Positions 61,379 through 64,000 of a stretch of DNA of 64,000 bases are shown piece by piece. Below the pieces are notes generated by a model that was given only the letters and a program-made list of their open reading frames with translations, made no database searches and had not been told where the DNA came from. Within the stretch, counting starts at the first letter, position 1. Each line of letters opens with the position of its first letter. The DNA comes from Margaritifera margaritifera (lineage: Eukaryota; Mollusca; Bivalvia; Unionida; Margaritiferidae), in NCBI GenBank assembly GCA_029931535.1, contig JAQPZY010000774.1, positions 62,001 through 126,000 of the forward strand. Direction: 5' to 3'. A program made the translations under genes and the position numbers.

Positions 61379-62489
61379 TGAAGTCAGGCCTTGTAAATGG
61401 AAGTTGGACTGATTTTATTAGATGCATTGTCTATCATACTCTTAGTAGACATCTTTTATATAAGCAATGTACCTAAATGTAAAAGTCAATTAAAACTTAT
61501 GGTCCTCTTTGTGCCCATAATATGATGACTCCATTAAGTCACTGTTCAAATTTATCAACAAGGATTTTCTTGACCATGAATTACTTGAATCAAAAAGAAA
61601 ATAATGCAGATATGAGGCAAATAAATGAGAGGTGATAAATATATTGCACATTGGCATTGACGAATGCAATCATAAATATTTTCCCTCATTCAAGCTCCTT
61701 TTTGGACTGGGTCTCCTGCTCTAGATTTGTCAGGATCTCATCCCACTGGACAAACTGCTTGGATAATATTGTGATCTAGCCACAGTCAAGGAGAAATTAT
61801 GCATGAATATTTGGATATTGTAGCTAAAATGATTGGCAGTCATGCAGGTCTTTAATTAGTGCCTTTTAGCACAAACGACAGCCTTGTCTGTCATCTACTG
61901 AATAATTCAGATATGAGATGGGATAATAAAAGCAATCTCGCTATTTTATTTTTCTTATTCCAGTTGCCTCCCTTTCCACTAAACTTGAAATGGAGTCCAC
62001 AATGCTTTTTCTTTTCCATAAATGTGAAATTGACTCTTGTGTGCACAACTTTAAGTCAGACTTTTATATAAGAACTAATAAAAAAATTGCAAAGATATTT
62101 TTCCAGTGATCAAAATATGCTGTAAAACGTGTACTGGAGACTAATGTACATGTTTGTTTCAATTGATTTAAAAAAACATCTGCATGAAAATGTTAAAAAT
62201 TAAAGAAATTTAAGACAAGAAGAGTTGACTTCAAGTTAGATTTGAATCCAATTTGAAATTAAATTACTATATCAGAAACATTTTGTATAGTTACCATCTC
62301 ACTAAAAAAAACAGCAAATATTTCAATTTCAAATAATGTTTAGGTTATTAAGAACATGTATATAATAATATACCCAATGCCCATACAAAGTATCTAACCA
62401 AAGATCATGTTCAACTTATATTCATTTTATCCTAGCAGTGCAAAATATGGTTTTTGGCACCTTAAAAGTATGTGTGTGATCATTTAAAT
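61379..62489. other. Intergenic sequence, no recognised element
   Basis: AT-rich. Short open frames show no motif or family likeness. Confidence 0.4.
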
Positions 62490-62709
62490 TACGTATATAC
62501 TCGCATATAAGCAGAGTCCAAATGCAAACAACATAGACCCTAATCTGCCATCACATAATGCGCCAGCAGATCAGGGTCTATGTTGTTTATTCTACTGATT
62601 AGTCCTTACAAACTACATAGACCCAGATCTGCCAGTACATTATGCGACGTCAGATCTGGGTCTATGCAGTTTGCAGTTGGTATCGGCTTATAAGCGAGTA
62701 TAAATGGTA
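62490..62709 (-). mobile_element. Double-hairpin MITE, complete copy
   Basis: The left end is TACGTATATACTCGCATATA. Hairpin II (AACAACATAGACCCTAATCT and complement), spacer CTACTGATTAGTCCTTAC, hairpin I (CAAACTACATAGACCCAGAT and complement) and right end TAAGCGAGTATAAATGGTA follow. Substitutions in the arms are mostly unpaired, as expected of neutral decay after insertion. Confidence 0.9.
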
Positions 62710-63600
62710 TGATGGAGTTTTCTAGCTCCAGATACCTAGGTAATTTGTTCTCCTGCTATAAAACAAAGAACACCATTATTCTTAAGCTTTTCTTAATTAT
62801 TCATTCAAGGATACGATCGAGTTGTATGATGCTAACAGATGTCTTGTGTCTTCAGTCAATTCAGCTGTTTGGTCCTGCAAAATAAAGTTAGATACTTTAT
62901 ACATTTCTGTCATCAGACCCCCTTCAGACTTTAGAGTGAATGATGTAGTACTACAGTGAAGATAAACTTTTTGGATAAAATGCTTGAAGCAATGCTCTTT
63001 TTTTGTGTAAAATAAATATCTTGAAAAATGTTACTCTGATCATAAGATTATTTTTTAAAAAAACTTTTACTATATTCAGGAACAGCAGCCTACTTTGACA
63101 ACAGATCAAGAACATTTCTGCAAAATTTTCAAGATCCTGATGCCAGAACGTTTTGTATGAAATCTGGTCAAACCGTATAAAGAATTTTTGAAAAGAAGTC
63201 TTTTAAATATCTTTTTTTCTATGGCTAGATAGTTACAAAGGTAGATTGATAAAATTCAAATTTATTTAGTGATCTGACTTTAAAGTATAATTAGATATCT
63301 TGGACATAATAATTGTTCCACACATGACTTCTTTACCCACATGTATATATGTATGCATGCATGCATGCACATATGCCTGTATGTAGCATAATGACATATC
63401 AGCACAATCCTAGCTAAACAGTACCAAGTAAGTTTAGGTATCCCAAAAGGAGCATTAAAAACAGAGAAAAAGGCAATAAAGGGTAAAACCCTATAAATAC
63501 GAAGTCAAATTTTCATAAAAGCACCCTTTAAAAAGTCCAAAAACCTTCTGGTGCATCATCACATGACACATAAACATGATATCTTAATGAATGTTACACA
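62710..63600. other. Intergenic sequence, no recognised element
   Basis: AT-rich, with a GTATGCATGCATGCATGCAC run near 63350. No coding similarity. Confidence 0.4.
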
Positions 63601-63639
63601 CCCCAATAATACACAACACATTAATATGCCACATGATTA

Positions 63640-64000
63640 CTAGGAATTTCCTTTTCTCAGAGCATAAATATCTTAGAGTTCGACATTTTCAGCAATATCA
63701 CACTGCCTTCATCAGCGACTACTGTTGATCATGTGACTTATAATGGTCACATGATACGAGGAGACTGGTGTAGATAGGTGGTACTTCAAGACCCTCGTCC
63801 CTGTTTAGTGTTAGCCTCTGCTTTCGTATTTCAATTGCCTCCTTCACCTTCCTTTTCCTGTGATGACCTTGGTCTGATTGGGAATGATGGAATGTCCCAT
63901 ATTGCTGCAATATTCATGTATTACAGATGACTCTCTACTGATGTGTTCTTTAATCCTTGTTTCTAACACTCTCCCTGTTTCACCAATATAGTCATTCTCA
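63640..64000 (-). mobile_element. Penelope-like element, 3' end with GIY-YIG endonuclease remnant
   Basis: Minus strand, open at the right window edge. NDYIGETGRVLETRIKEH is the GIY-YIG endonuclease core with the conserved YIG-ET-GR and catalytic Arg region. After a frame change, VKEAIEIRKQRLTLNRDEG and LEVPPIYTSLL match the typical Penelope-like end of this domain (EA-x-x-IR-x-x-x-x-LNRD-x-G). The frameshift near 63840-63860 shows a dead copy; the RT part would lie beyond 64000. Confidence 0.75.

Noticed and set aside
61859..62071. 70-codon open frame downstream of the gene
   Set aside because: It has low-complexity AT-derived composition, no motif and no splice or promoter context.

Overview
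This is an AT-rich animal nuclear window, most likely from a bivalve mollusc or close lophotrochozoan relative. The host reading is an inference. It rests on spliced GT-AG exons, a tRNA-derived SINE whose 3' tail has the GGCGTTAAAC block familiar from bivalve genomes, interspersed elements built on ~150 bp internal tandem repeats (as in bivalve 'pearl'/non-autonomous Helitron elements), and several DIRS-type retrotransposons.

The one host gene is HSD17B4 (peroxisomal multifunctional enzyme type 2, D-bifunctional protein) on the + strand. Seventeen exons (5654-55494) were placed by eye. All have AG/GT borders and all join in phase. They encode 596 residues, from the catalytic serine region of the short-chain dehydrogenase domain through the complete hydratase-2 and SCP2 domains to a C-terminal AKL peroxisomal signal. 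The first ~145 residues, with the NAD-binding motif, lie upstream of the window. No second host gene was recognised.

The introns are packed with mobile and tandem DNA. Four DIRS-type (tyrosine-recombinase) retrotransposon copies lie at 1-3942, 9470-15822, 36720-40992 and 52570-55312, all in the same orientation as the gene. Copies 2 and 4 keep both inverted terminal repeats. Copy 2 shows the complete layout: left ITR, gag-like, RT, RNase H, tyrosine recombinase, internal complementary region, right ITR. Also present are a double-hairpin MITE family (six full copies plus partial and hybrid ones), Helitron-like elements with internal tandem repeats, two hAT-type MITEs with perfect 8-bp target duplications, a second MITE family with CATACCTGCCAACC ends, two tRNA-type SINEs, two pogo-like transposase remnants, a BED-finger hAT remnant and, at the right edge, a Penelope-like GIY-YIG fragment on the minus strand.

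Region by region: 1-5.6 kb DIRS copy 1 and intron; 5.6-8.4 kb exons 1-2 (numbered within this window); 8.4-16.8 kb DIRS copy 2 with a nested MITE; 16.8-21.3 kb exons 3-5 and a tandem-repeat element; 21.3-29.6 kb a tandem-repeat element and three unrelated minisatellites; 29.6-36.1 kb exons 6-9; 36.1-44.5 kb a microsatellite, DIRS copy 3, hAT MITE and SINE; 44.5-52.2 kb exons 10-16; 52.2-55.4 kb DIRS copy 4; 55.4 kb the last exon; 55.5-64 kb intergenic sequence with decayed transposons.
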